DNA from: Actinomycetota bacterium
GTDB taxonomy: Bacteria > Actinomycetota > Rubrobacteria > Rubrobacterales > Rubrobacteraceae
Assembly: GCA_020200675.1 (NCBI GenBank)
Contig: JAIVIG010000300.1
Location: 1 to 9,463 of the forward strand
Direction: 5' to 3'
DNA length: 9,463 nt
The notes beneath the pieces are model-generated. The model saw only the letters and a program-made list of their open reading frames with translations, was not told the DNA's origin and did no database searches. A program made the position numbers and the translations under genes. Below are positions 1-6,281 of this stretch, piece after piece; position 1 is the stretch's first letter, and each line of letters starts with the position of its first letter.

Positions 1-1710
1 AGGTTGACCTGGTGGCGGATCGCCCTGCTCGCGGTGGCGTCGTTGGCGGCGCCGGGGGTGCTGGCGGTCCAGGCGGCGCGTGGGGAGCCTGTCGAAGCGC
101 CCGTGATCGTCGGAGGATCGGTGATCATTTTCCTGCTCGTGCTGGTGCGGCTGGCGGGCTTCATGCGCAGGCACGAGCGCGCCGTGGTCCGCGAGAAGAT
201 CCTCAGAGAGGCCGGCGCCATGCTGGTGGGAGCCTTGAACCGGGAGGACATCAACGCGGCGACCCTTGAAGCGTCCATGGAGCTGATGAAAGACAGACCG
301 GGGCCCAGGAGGGCCTACATCGCCATGGGCCTGGGGGAGGACCTGGTCGTGGCAGCCGCTGCCGGCGATGCGGGGGGAGGAATAGAAGGCACCCGAATAG
401 ATCTGAGCGATCTCCCCGACAACCTCTACGCGTCCTTGATCGCGGGGCAATACGTCAAGGTTCAAGGCACCGACGCGACCGTTCTGGGGAGGATCCTGGA
501 CGGAGATCCCGGGCACGAGTCGATCCTCGTGTGCCCGCTGGCCGGCGGGGAGGGACCCGACGGCGCTATCGTGGTGGCCTCAGGCTCTCAGTTCTCCGCG
601 GAGCTCGAAGAGGCTTTCCAGACTCTAAGCTCCCAGGTCTCGCTCGCGCTGGACAGCGTCGCCCTCGCCGAGGACCTGCACCGGCGCCGGAGCGAGGCGC
701 ACCTGGGATCGCTGGTCCAGAACGCCACCGACATCATCGCCGTGCTCGAAGAGAACGGCGTCGTACGCTACGTGAGCCCGGCGATCGAGCGGGTCATGGG
801 ACACGTGCCCGAAGAAGTGATCGGCCGGAGCATCTTCGAGTTCCTGCACCCGGGCGATGTGGGACGGCTGAAGAGCGTCTTCGCCGAGGGGCTCGAGACC
901 CCGGGCTTCGTCCCGCAGATAGAGTTCCGTTGCAGGCGTGCGGACGGCTCCTGGCGTTACCTCGAGGCAAGCGCCAACAACTGCATGCAGGATCCGGACG
1001 TGCGCGGGTTCGTCCTCAACTGCCGGGACACCACAGAGCGTAGGGCTCTCGAGAGGCAGCTCGCGCACCAGGCGTTCCACGATCCCCTGACGGGACTACC
1101 CAACCGCGCACTCTTCATGAACCGGGTGGAGCACGCCCTGACCCGGGCGTTGCGGCAGGGGAGCACGGTCGCGGTGCTGGTCACCGACCTGGACAACTTC
1201 AAAGTCGTGAACGATTCTCTGGGGCACGAGGCGGGGGACGAGCTGCTCGTCGCGGTCGCCGCGAAGATCATAGACTGCCTGCGGCCCGAAGACACCGTCG
1301 CCCGCTTCGGCGGGGACGAGTTTACCGTCCTTCTGGAGGACGTAAGCGGCGTGGGGGACGCAATCCAGGTAGCCGGGCGGATAGCTCAGGCGCTGCAGGC
1401 GCCTCTCTACGTGAAGGGTCAGGAGGTGGTCGTCACCACCAGCATTGGGATCGCCCTCAACCGCTCCGCCGATGAGGAGCCGGGAGACCTCCTGCGCAAC
1501 GCGAACCTGGCCATGTACCGGGCCAAGGCCAAGGGCAAGGACGACTTCGAGGTGTTCGAGCCGGCCATGACTGCCCGGGCGCGCGAGCGGCTGGAGCTCG
1601 AGAACGACCTCCGGCGGGCAATCGAGCGCGAAGAGCTCAGGGTCTACTACCAGCCCGTGGTGCTGCCTGAGGGTGGGCGCGTCCTCGGGTTCGAGGCGCT
1701 GGTGAGGTGA
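1..1710 (+). CDS. GAF-PAS-GGDEF diguanylate cyclase, EAL domain cut off by in-frame TGA (5' end outside window)
   Basis: Predicted inner-membrane c-di-GMP synthase. The frame is open to the left edge. A TTG at 4 could start it, but two hydrophobic segments (residues about 5-24 and 36-52, counting from that TTG) look like the last helices of a longer membrane region, so the true start is probably upstream. A GAF-like region (about 70-225), a PAS domain (about 235-345, ending in the usual DTTERR linker) and a GGDEF domain (about 355-520) follow. The active-site GGDEF is at 436-440, preceded by five residues and an RPED (427-430), which fits the RxxD product-inhibition site. The EAL domain begins (YYQP at 548-551, EAL at 564-566), but the frame stops at TGA directly after EALVR, where the family has Trp. 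The product should keep cyclase activity and feedback inhibition but cannot hydrolyse c-di-GMP. Domain calls are confident; the effect of the stop is inference. Confidence 0.85.
   Translation, partial: RLTWWRIALLAVASLAAPGVLAVQAARGEPVEAPVIVGGSVIIFLLVLVRLAGFMRRHERAVVREKILREAGAMLVGALNREDINAATLEASMELMKDRPGPRRAYIAMGLGEDLVVAAAAGDAGGGIEGTRIDLSDLPDNLYASLIAGQYVKVQGTDATVLGRILDGDPGHESILVCPLAGGEGPDGAIVVASGSQFSAELEEAFQTLSSQVSLALDSVALAEDLHRRRSEAHLGSLVQNATDIIAVLEENGVVRYVSPAIERVMGHVPEEVIGRSIFEFLHPGDVGRLKSVFAEGLETPGFVPQIEFRCRRADGSWRYLEASANNCMQDPDVRGFVLNCRDTTERRALERQLAHQAFHDPLTGLPNRALFMNRVEHALTRALRQGSTVAVLVTDLDNFKVVNDSLGHEAGDELLVAVAAKIIDCLRPEDTVARFGGDEFTVLLEDVSGVGDAIQVAGRIAQALQAPLYVKGQEVVVTTSIGIALNRSADEEPGDLLRNANLAMYRAKAKGKDDFEVFEPAMTARARERLELENDLRRAIEREELRVYYQPVVLPEGGRVLGFEALVR
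1708..1710 (+). other. In-frame TGA at the Trp position of the EALVRW motif
   Basis: The codons before and after read V-R-stop-E-H-P-E. The intact GGDEF-EAL gene of this window has V-R-W-E-H-P-E (TGG). One G-to-A change of TGG would give this TGA. The base after it is G. I see no selenocysteine-type context, and the expected residue is Trp, so recoding to selenocysteine is unlikely. Confidence 0.85.
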
Positions 1711-2367
1711 GAGCATCCCGAGCGCGGTCTGATCCTCCCCGCCAGGTTCATCCCCCTCGCCGAGGAGACCGGTCTGATCGTCCCTCTGGGAAACTGGGTC
1801 TTGAACGAGGCCTGCCGGCAGGCCAGAGAGTGGCAAGGGCTACGCGTCGGCGAAAGCCCCCTGTTCATGAGCGTGAATCTCTCAGTCAGGCAACTCCGGT
1901 ACTCCAACCTCGTCGAGGAGGTCGCCGGGGTCCTGCGGGAGACCGGGCTGGACCCGCACGCCCTGGTCCTCGAGATCACCGAGAGCGTGGCGATGGAGGA
2001 CGTGCCTTCCACTGTGGGCATGATGCGCGAGCTCAAATCCTTGGGTGTCAGGCTCGCCATCGACGACTTTGGCACCGGCTACACGTCCCTCGCATACCTT
2101 AAGCGCTTCCCTGTCGACTACCTGAAGATAGACCGCTCGTTCACCGGTGAAATCGGGGAAGGCGCCGGAGACAGGGCGACCTTGAGGGCGATCATCGACA
2201 TCGCACACGCCCTGAGCCTGGAGGTGCTCGCCGAAGGGATCGAGGACGCCGGCCAGCTCGCGCGCTTGCAAGAGCTCGGGTGCGACCTGGCCCAGGGATA
2301 CCACTTCTCCGAGCCGCTGACGCCCGAGGCTGCCTCGGAGCTGCTGGCGAACGACCCGGACCGTTAG
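1711..2367 (+). pseudogene. Detached 3' part of the EAL phosphodiesterase domain, in frame with the upstream gene
   Basis: This stretch continues the preceding reading frame without a shift. Its first codons read EHPERG, exactly what follows EALVRW in EAL domains and nearly identical to EHPEQG in the intact homologue at the other end of the window. It carries the remaining catalytic motifs: the conserved Asn in SVNLS, EITE (1972-1983), DDFGTGY (from 2062), the Lys of YLKID, the Glu of LAEGIE and the Gln of LAQGY. It ends at TAG 2365-2367. An internal TTG at 1801 could in principle restart translation, but I see no good ribosome binding site before it, and such a product would lack the EAL glutamate and so be inactive alone. 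It is best read as the rest of one gene split by TGA. No frameshift is needed, and there is no other visible damage in this half. Confidence 0.8.
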
Positions 2368-2395
2368 CGCAAACCAGACGCCCACGAGAAGCCCC

Positions 2396-2417
2396 GGCCG
2401 AACCGCCGTTTTCGGCC
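2396..2417 (+). terminator. Hairpin after the EAL fragment
   Basis: GGCCGAA (2396-2402) pairs perfectly with TTCGGCC (2411-2417) around an 8-base loop, 28 bases after the TAG that ends the EAL frame. No T-tract follows, which is common in high-GC bacteria but makes the terminator call tentative. Confidence 0.4.
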
Positions 2418-2494
2418 CTCTGGCGTACCGCCACACGGCAAGATGCTCCCCGAACGCAGCGCCTCGGAGCGGCACGGGAGGACGTCAGCGAGCG

Positions 2495-2503
2495 TGATAT
2501 GAT
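2495..2503 (+). promoter_or_regulatory. Extended -10 promoter candidate for the MFS gene
   Basis: TGA-TATGAT fits an extended -10 (TGn plus five of six bases of TATAAT) inside an unusually AT-rich patch of G/C-rich DNA. I see no convincing -35 box at the usual distance, consistent with an extended -10 type. Transcription would begin near 2510, giving a leader of about 40 bases to the ATG at 2553. The rest of the 185-base gap between the EAL frame and this gene holds only the hairpin at 2396-2417. Confidence 0.35.
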
Positions 2504-2552
2504 CTTCGTAATGCTTCTCTTGTTGTCCGCGGTGGATACTATTTTGCAAACT

Positions 2553-3782
2553 ATGCGTCGGAGTCGGCGAAGGCATCGCCTCGCGTCGCGCGGACCGGCG
2601 GAGAACCGGGGATCGGGCCGGCCCGCCGTGCTCCTCGCCGTCGCGGTCGCGACCGCGGGGGTGCTCCCCGGCTTCCTCACGGGCGGGCTCGCCGTCCAGA
2701 TCCGGGGCGAGCTCGGCTTTGGCGAGGGCGCTCTGGGGCTCGCGGTCGCGGTGTTCTTCGCTGCTTCCGCGCTCGCCTCGGTCGTCTCCGGGCGCGTGGT
2801 CGAGCGTTTGGGATCTTCGTTGGGGATGCGCCTCGCCGCCGCGGCGAGCGCGGCCTCGCTCCTCGCCGTCTCCGTGTTCGCGAGCTCGTGGTGGTGGCTC
2901 TGCGCCTGCCTGGTCCTCGGGGGCTTGGGAAACGCGATCTCGCACCCCGCGACCCACCTCTTGCTCGCCCGCGAGGTCCCGCAGAACCGCCAGGGGCTGG
3001 CCTTCGGCGTCAAACAGGCCGCCATACCGGCAGCGACCCTGCTCGCCGGCCTCGCCGTACCCCTGGTCGCCACGACCGTCGGCTGGCGCTGGGCCTTTGC
3101 AGGCGGCGCGGCGCTCGCGCTCTGCGTAGCCCTCCTCGTGCCGGAGGGCGAGAAGGGAGGCACGACGCGTCGCGTCAAGGAGGCCCGCGCCGGGGACGCG
3201 CCCCTCACGCCCCTCGTCCTGCTGGCTTTGGGCATCGGGCTTGGGTCGGCGGCGGCCAACCCTCTCGGCGCTTTCGTCGTCGAGTCGGCGGTCGCCGCGG
3301 GCATCGGGGTGGGTGCGGCCGGCCTGCTCCTGGCCCTGGGAAGCGCCGCCGGCATCGGCGTCCGCGTCGTTTTCGGCCACCTCGCAGACAGGCTGAACAG
3401 CGGGCGTCTGCGCCTCGTCGCCGGGATGCTCGGGGTCGGGACCGTCGGGTTCGTCCTGCTCGCGAGCGGCTCGGCCCCTCTGCTGGTGGTCGGGGTTACA
3501 ATCGCCTTCGCCGCCGGCTGGGGGTGGCCTGGCCTCTTCAACTTCGCCGTCGTCAAGAGCAACCCGGGGGCGCCCGCCGCCGCGACCGGCATCACCCAGA
3601 CCGGCGCCTCGAGCGGGGCCGCCGTGGGGCCGCTCGCCTTCGGCCTCCTGGTGGAAGAGACCTCTTTCGCGACGGCCTGGTTGGCCTCCGGCGCGCTCGC
3701 CATCCTCGCGGCGACGGCTATCCTCGCCGGGCGCGGCATGCTGCTGCGCAACCTCGCGGCGTCGCCAAAGCCCTACGAGTAA
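2553..3782 (+). CDS. MFS transporter, 12 predicted membrane helices
   Basis: Predicted secondary transporter of the inner membrane, 409 residues, a normal MFS length. The protein is a regular series of Gly/Ala/Leu/Val-rich helices with a central loop (about residues 198-216, rich in Lys/Arg/Glu) separating two six-helix halves. A motif-A-like loop lies between helices 2 and 3 (SGRVVERLG, 79-87) and a clearer copy in the second half (FGHLADRLNSGR, 274-285). A conserved-looking stretch RQGLAFGVKQ (146-155) resembles the CynX/drug-efflux-like branch, but the substrate cannot be read from sequence. I chose the ATG at 2553 because it follows the promoter-like element and gives an Arg-rich N-terminus before helix 1. 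In-frame ATGs at 2499 and 2511 are alternatives, and none has a good ribosome binding site. The gene is convergent with the P450, so it need not be co-regulated with it. Substrate export linked to the P450 would be speculation. Confidence 0.85.
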   Translation: MRRSRRRHRLASRGPAENRGSGRPAVLLAVAVATAGVLPGFLTGGLAVQIRGELGFGEGALGLAVAVFFAASALASVVSGRVVERLGSSLGMRLAAAASAASLLAVSVFASSWWWLCACLVLGGLGNAISHPATHLLLAREVPQNRQGLAFGVKQAAIPAATLLAGLAVPLVATTVGWRWAFAGGAALALCVALLVPEGEKGGTTRRVKEARAGDAPLTPLVLLALGIGLGSAAANPLGAFVVESAVAAGIGVGAAGLLLALGSAAGIGVRVVFGHLADRLNSGRLRLVAGMLGVGTVGFVLLASGSAPLLVVGVTIAFAAGWGWPGLFNFAVVKSNPGAPAAATGITQTGASSGAAVGPLAFGLLVEETSFATAWLASGALAILAATAILAGRGMLLRNLAASPKPYE

Positions 3783-3797
3783 GAGACCACGCTGGAC

Positions 3798-3824
3798 CCC
3801 GGCAGACCGCGTCACGCGGCCGGG
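3798..3824. terminator. Bidirectional terminator hairpin between MFS and P450 genes
   Basis: Inner stem CCGCG (3807-3811) pairs with CGCGG (3815-3819) around TCA. An outer stem CCCGG (3798-3802) pairs with CCGGG (3820-3824), leaving a one-sided four-base bulge. It lies between the TAA of the MFS gene (3780-3782) and the TAG of the P450 gene (3827-3829 on the minus strand), so one structure can end both transcripts. Confidence 0.55.
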
Positions 3825-3826
3825 TT

Positions 3827-5203
3827 CTATCGCTTCTCGAGGACCATCCTCATCCCGTTCCTGGGCCTCAGCGTGATGGAAGGCTGCGGCACAACCCGCT
3901 CTCCCGGCGTGGAGCGGAGCCTGAACTGCTGCGATATCTTCGCGAGCAACAGGATCGCTTCCATCTTCGCGAACGACTGGCCGATGCAGAGCCTGGGGCC
4001 GCCGCCGAAGGGGAAGTAGGCGTACTTGGGGAGTCTCTCGGTCGAGCCGTCTCCCCACCGCTCCGGGCGGAATCTGCCCGGTTCCTCGTAGTAGCGTGGG
4101 TCGCGGTGCATGACCCACTGGCTCATGATGAGCTGCGTCCCGGCTGGGACGTGGTAGCCCCCGATCTCGCAATCCGCGAGCGCCTCCCGCCCAAAGGCCC
4201 AGGCGGGCGGGTAGAGCCGCATGGACTCCTTGATGACCATGTCGGTGTAGTGCAGCTGGGGCAGGTCCTCGACGGTGGGCGGGCGGCCCGCGAGGACTTC
4301 GCGCAGCTCCTCTTGCAGCCTGCTCTCGACCTCCGGGTGTCCGGCGAGCAGGTGCCAGGTCCACGAGAGGGCGTTGGCGGTCGTCTCGTGGCCGGCCAGA
4401 AAGACGGTCATCGCCTCGTCCCTGAGCTGCCGGTCGGTCATGCCCTCGCCGGTCTCCTCGTCCCGGACCGCCAGCAGCATCGAGAGCAGATCGCCCGCGT
4501 CCTCCCCGCTCGCGCGGCGGTCGCGGATGATCCTGTATATAAGACCGTCCAGCCTCCGAACGGCTCGCCGAAAGCGCAGGTTGCCGGGGGTGGGGACCTT
4601 CTCGGGGACCTGGAAGAAGACGCCTCCCCGCCCCGTGAACCGTTGCGAGATGGTCGCGAGCGCATCGCCGACCTCCACGAACTCGGCGCTTCCCAGGGGG
4701 ACGCCGAATAGGGTCCTCGCCACGATCTCCAGGGTGAGACGACCCATATCGTCGTGTACGTCGCGGATCTCGTCGTCCCGCCAGCCGGCGACCATCCGCT
4801 CGCCGCACTCCACCATCACCTCGCCGTAAGCGGCGATGCGCTCCCGGTGGAAGGCGGGCTGGGCGAGCCGCCGCTGGCGTCGCCAGAAGGAGCCCTCGCT
4901 GGTCAGGAGCCCGTTGCACAGAAAACCGAGGCTTATGCGCTCGCCTCTGCTCTTGATGAAGTTGCGGTTGTTCCGGACGAGTACGTACTCGACGTGGTCC
5001 GGGTGGTTCAGGAGGTAGACGGGTACGTTGACGAAGCGCAGGCCCACGACGTCGCCGTACTCTCTGGCACACCGGGTCAGGAAGCCGAGGTGATCCCGGG
5101 TGTAATCCAGGAGGTTACCGGTGAGGAGACGCCCCCCTGGACCAGGAGGCAGGACCTTCGGAAGCCCGTCCGGCCGTTCGCTCTTGCGGTTTTCTCCGAA
5201 CAC
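3827..5203 (-). CDS. Cytochrome P450 monooxygenase, soluble bacterial type
   Basis: Haem-thiolate monooxygenase, 458 residues, full length and without an N-terminal membrane anchor, so probably cytosolic and dependent on separate electron-transfer partners; none is encoded in the window. Visible P450 hallmarks in order: C-helix WRRQRR (107-112); I-helix oxygen-activation motif AGHETT (270-275); K-helix ExxR (E326 to R329, in KESMRLYPP); FRPERW (378-383); and the haem loop FGGGPRLCIG (399-408) with Cys406 as axial ligand. The overall style (LPPGPGG start, GHETTANALSWTWHLL) resembles the CYP102/CYP4-like branch that often oxidises fatty acids or terpenoids, but the substrate cannot be assigned. 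The start is GTG at 5203-5201, supported by AGGA (5211-5214, minus strand) seven bases upstream. The gene diverges from the membrane-protein gene and converges on the MFS gene. No lesion seen. Confidence 0.95.
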   Translation of the reverse strand: MFGENRKSERPDGLPKVLPPGPGGRLLTGNLLDYTRDHLGFLTRCAREYGDVVGLRFVNVPVYLLNHPDHVEYVLVRNNRNFIKSRGERISLGFLCNGLLTSEGSFWRRQRRLAQPAFHRERIAAYGEVMVECGERMVAGWRDDEIRDVHDDMGRLTLEIVARTLFGVPLGSAEFVEVGDALATISQRFTGRGGVFFQVPEKVPTPGNLRFRRAVRRLDGLIYRIIRDRRASGEDAGDLLSMLLAVRDEETGEGMTDRQLRDEAMTVFLAGHETTANALSWTWHLLAGHPEVESRLQEELREVLAGRPPTVEDLPQLHYTDMVIKESMRLYPPAWAFGREALADCEIGGYHVPAGTQLIMSQWVMHRDPRYYEEPGRFRPERWGDGSTERLPKYAYFPFGGGPRLCIGQSFAKMEAILLLAKISQQFRLRSTPGERVVPQPSITLRPRNGMRMVLEKR

Positions 5204-5210
5204 GAGAATA

Positions 5211-5214
5211 TCCT
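5211..5214 (-). promoter_or_regulatory. Ribosome binding site of the P450 gene
   Basis: AGGA on the minus strand, seven bases before GTG 5203, fixes the P450 start at this GTG. The transcript leader from the -10 at 5314-5319 would be about 100 bases long; I see no recognisable riboswitch in it. Confidence 0.6.
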
Positions 5215-5313
5215 AAACCATCTGCGACTCGGAGCAGCTCCTCGACGGCGACACGTCCCTCGCTTCGGCGCGGCCCGTGATTTGAGGAGCGTTTTCCGCG
5301 CTACGAGAGATAA

Positions 5314-5321
5314 ATTATACT
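5314..5321. promoter_or_regulatory. Overlapping divergent -10 elements
   Basis: The minus strand reads a perfect TATAAT (5319 down to 5314) oriented toward the P450 gene, and the plus strand reads TATACT (5316-5321) oriented toward the membrane-protein gene. They share four bases in the only AT-rich patch of the 160-base intergenic region. -35 boxes at the usual spacing are weak on both strands, so a regulator or an alternative sigma factor may be involved. Confidence 0.45.
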
Positions 5322-5353
5322 GCGGGGCGAATCGGCTCTGAGGAGATGTGGAA

Positions 5354-5358
5354 AAGGA
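5354..5358 (+). promoter_or_regulatory. Ribosome binding site choosing GTG 5364
   Basis: AAGGA lies five bases before the GTG at 5364. The competing ATG at 5346 directly abuts an AGGAG (5341-5345) with no spacer, which would not place the ribosome correctly on that ATG. Confidence 0.45.
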
Positions 5359-5363
5359 ACGTC

Positions 5364-5870
5364 GTGAAAGTCAAAGATGTCGTCGAGGTCGCTTTGCTCT
5401 ACGTTGGGGTTCCGGCTGTCACCCTCTACCCGTTGGGCTTCGTCGGGCTCTTCATCCAGTTGTGGAGAGACAACTTCTTCCCATACTATGACTTCAACAT
5501 GATCTGGAACGCGGTCGCCATGATCCCTAACACCGAGGTCGTGGGGACGGGGGTCCAACTTCTGTATTTTTCCCTGGTCGCCACCTTGCTGGGGGTGGGC
5601 GTCGCTTCCTTGACCTCCAGCTTCCTGGCGAAGCGACGCGCGGTCGAGAAGGAACCCGGGAACTGGAAGGGATGGTGGCTTCTCTACCTGCTCGTCTTGT
5701 TGCCGGCTGCGGCGCTCTTCGCCTACAACAGCGTATACGTCGACGCTTGGAACGATATTCTGTTCCTGGCCGGTTTCCTCGTGTTCTCCACCGGGGGAGG
5801 GGTCTTGATCGGCCATGTAAAGGCCCGGGGTCACGACCAGTGGTTCTTGCCTGGGCTGGCAACTGCCTAG
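5364..5870 (+). CDS. Unrecognised multi-helix membrane protein, interrupted by in-frame TAG
   Basis: I do not recognise this family with certainty. The product has four clear hydrophobic segments (numbering from the alternative ATG at 5346: about 14-40, 66-90, 108-126 and 134-155), with a Lys/Arg/Glu-rich cytoplasmic loop (SFLAKRRAVEKE) between the second and third. A fifth segment starts at LPGLATA and is broken by TAG at 5868-5870. The same frame continues after the stop with VAAVFAALCIAAL, which completes that helix. GTG 5364 is the preferred start; ATG 5346 would add six residues. The gene is divergent from the P450, with overlapping promoter elements. As encoded, the product ends inside its fifth helix and lacks its extracytoplasmic tail, so it is probably non-functional unless the TAG is read through or is a sequence error. 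Confidence 0.6.
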   Translation: MKVKDVVEVALLYVGVPAVTLYPLGFVGLFIQLWRDNFFPYYDFNMIWNAVAMIPNTEVVGTGVQLLYFSLVATLLGVGVASLTSSFLAKRRAVEKEPGNWKGWWLLYLLVLLPAAALFAYNSVYVDAWNDILFLAGFLVFSTGGGVLIGHVKARGHDQWFLPGLATA

Positions 5871-6136
5871 GTTGCGGCCGTCTTCGCCGCTCTGTGCATA
5901 GCTGCTCTGGACGCGCCGACCCTGCCCCTGGTCGAGGTCAAAGCGGAGTCGGACGTCCTCCCGGATTGCTCGGAGTTGCCGAAAGACAGGACTTTCGTGA
6001 AGGTCTACGAAGCACCGAACCTCCTGTACCTCTACAACGAGTCCGGCTTCTTCGCCTTCTCCGTCTTCGACGTACAGCCCCTCCGGTATCACAAGGATTG
6101 TCCTGCGTTACGGACCCAGGGTGGACCGCTCGGAGA
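5871..6136 (+). pseudogene. 3' part of the interrupted membrane protein; end unresolved
   Basis: In frame with the upstream part, this stretch encodes the rest of the fifth helix and then a hydrophilic, probably extracytoplasmic segment (LPDCSELPKDRTFVKVY, then LYLYNESGFFAFSVFD). Where it ends is unclear. In the same frame it goes on to a second cysteine (KDCPAL, about 6094-6111), which could pair with the Cys of LPDC, but then runs without a stop far into antisense of the neighbouring remnants. From about 6088 the next frame reads IVLRYGPRVDRSEI with more G/C-rich third positions and stops at TGA 6178-6180, which would imply a one-base shift near 6080-6088. Either way the 3' end appears to have been damaged where the hydantoinase remnant begins. 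Confidence 0.5.
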
Positions 6137-6268
6137 TCACTCCGGACATCGCCCGTACCCTCCGCCACCCGGCGTCTTGACCGTCACCACGTCTCCCTCT
6201 TCTAGCTCCCGGCTCGTCTTCGCGGGTAGCTCCTGGCTGTTCGGGAGGTTTGCGCCTGCTGCCCCGAG
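6137..6268 (-). pseudogene. C-terminal remnant of hydantoinase B/oxoprolinase (HyuB family)
   Basis: Read on the minus strand, this stretch ends with the family's C-terminal pattern: QELPAKTSRELEEGDVV, then TVKTPGGGGYG, four more residues and TGA (6137-6139). The combination ELP-x-K-T, E-x-GDVV and TPGGGGYG is characteristic of the end of HyuB-type N-methylhydantoinase/5-oxoprolinase subunits, which are normally over 500 residues. Only about 43 codons remain. No start codon, metal-binding region or HyuA partner is present. The frame differs from that of the truncated glycosidase just upstream, so it is not translated as a continuation of it. It is too short for the remnant to be active; it marks an old deletion or rearrangement. 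The family call rests on remembered motifs. Confidence 0.65.
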
Positions 6269-6281
6269 GCTAAAAGCCCCG
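6265..6281 (-). other. Small hairpin at the glycosidase/HyuB junction
   Basis: Minus strand CGGGGCT (6281-6275), loop TTT, AGCCTCG (6271-6265): a seven-pair stem with one G-T pair. It covers the TAG that ends the glycosidase frame and lies at the point where one gene's similarity ends and the other's begins. Confidence 0.35.

Noticed and set aside
1708..1710. Selenocysteine insertion at the TGA
   Set aside because: The expected residue is Trp, not Cys, and I saw no selenocysteine insertion element downstream.
1708..2367. UGA recoded as Trp in this organism
   Set aside because: The intact genes here happen to end in TAA or TAG, and the TGA sits at a Trp position. However, Trp elsewhere is written TGG throughout the visible genes, and UGA-Trp codes are typical of low-GC genomes. 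One site is not enough evidence.
1801..2367. Independent EAL-only phosphodiesterase starting at TTG 1801
   Set aside because: No ribosome binding site is visible, and the fragment lacks the EAL glutamate and the first strand of the domain.
2888..4711. Long plus-strand open frame over the MFS gene and antisense to the P450
   Set aside because: Low-complexity Arg/Pro/Gly composition and no motifs, while the MFS and P450 frames carry clear family signatures.
2364..5072. Very long minus-strand open frame opposite the MFS gene
   Set aside because: It is Arg/Pro/Gly-rich with no domain pattern, lies antisense to the MFS gene and overlaps the P450 gene in another frame: a typical high-GC shadow.
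5301..6092. Minus-strand open frame opposite the membrane-protein gene
   Set aside because: It is acidic and Gln/Glu-rich without domains. The plus strand has ordered hydrophobic helices, which an antisense frame would turn into this kind of composition.
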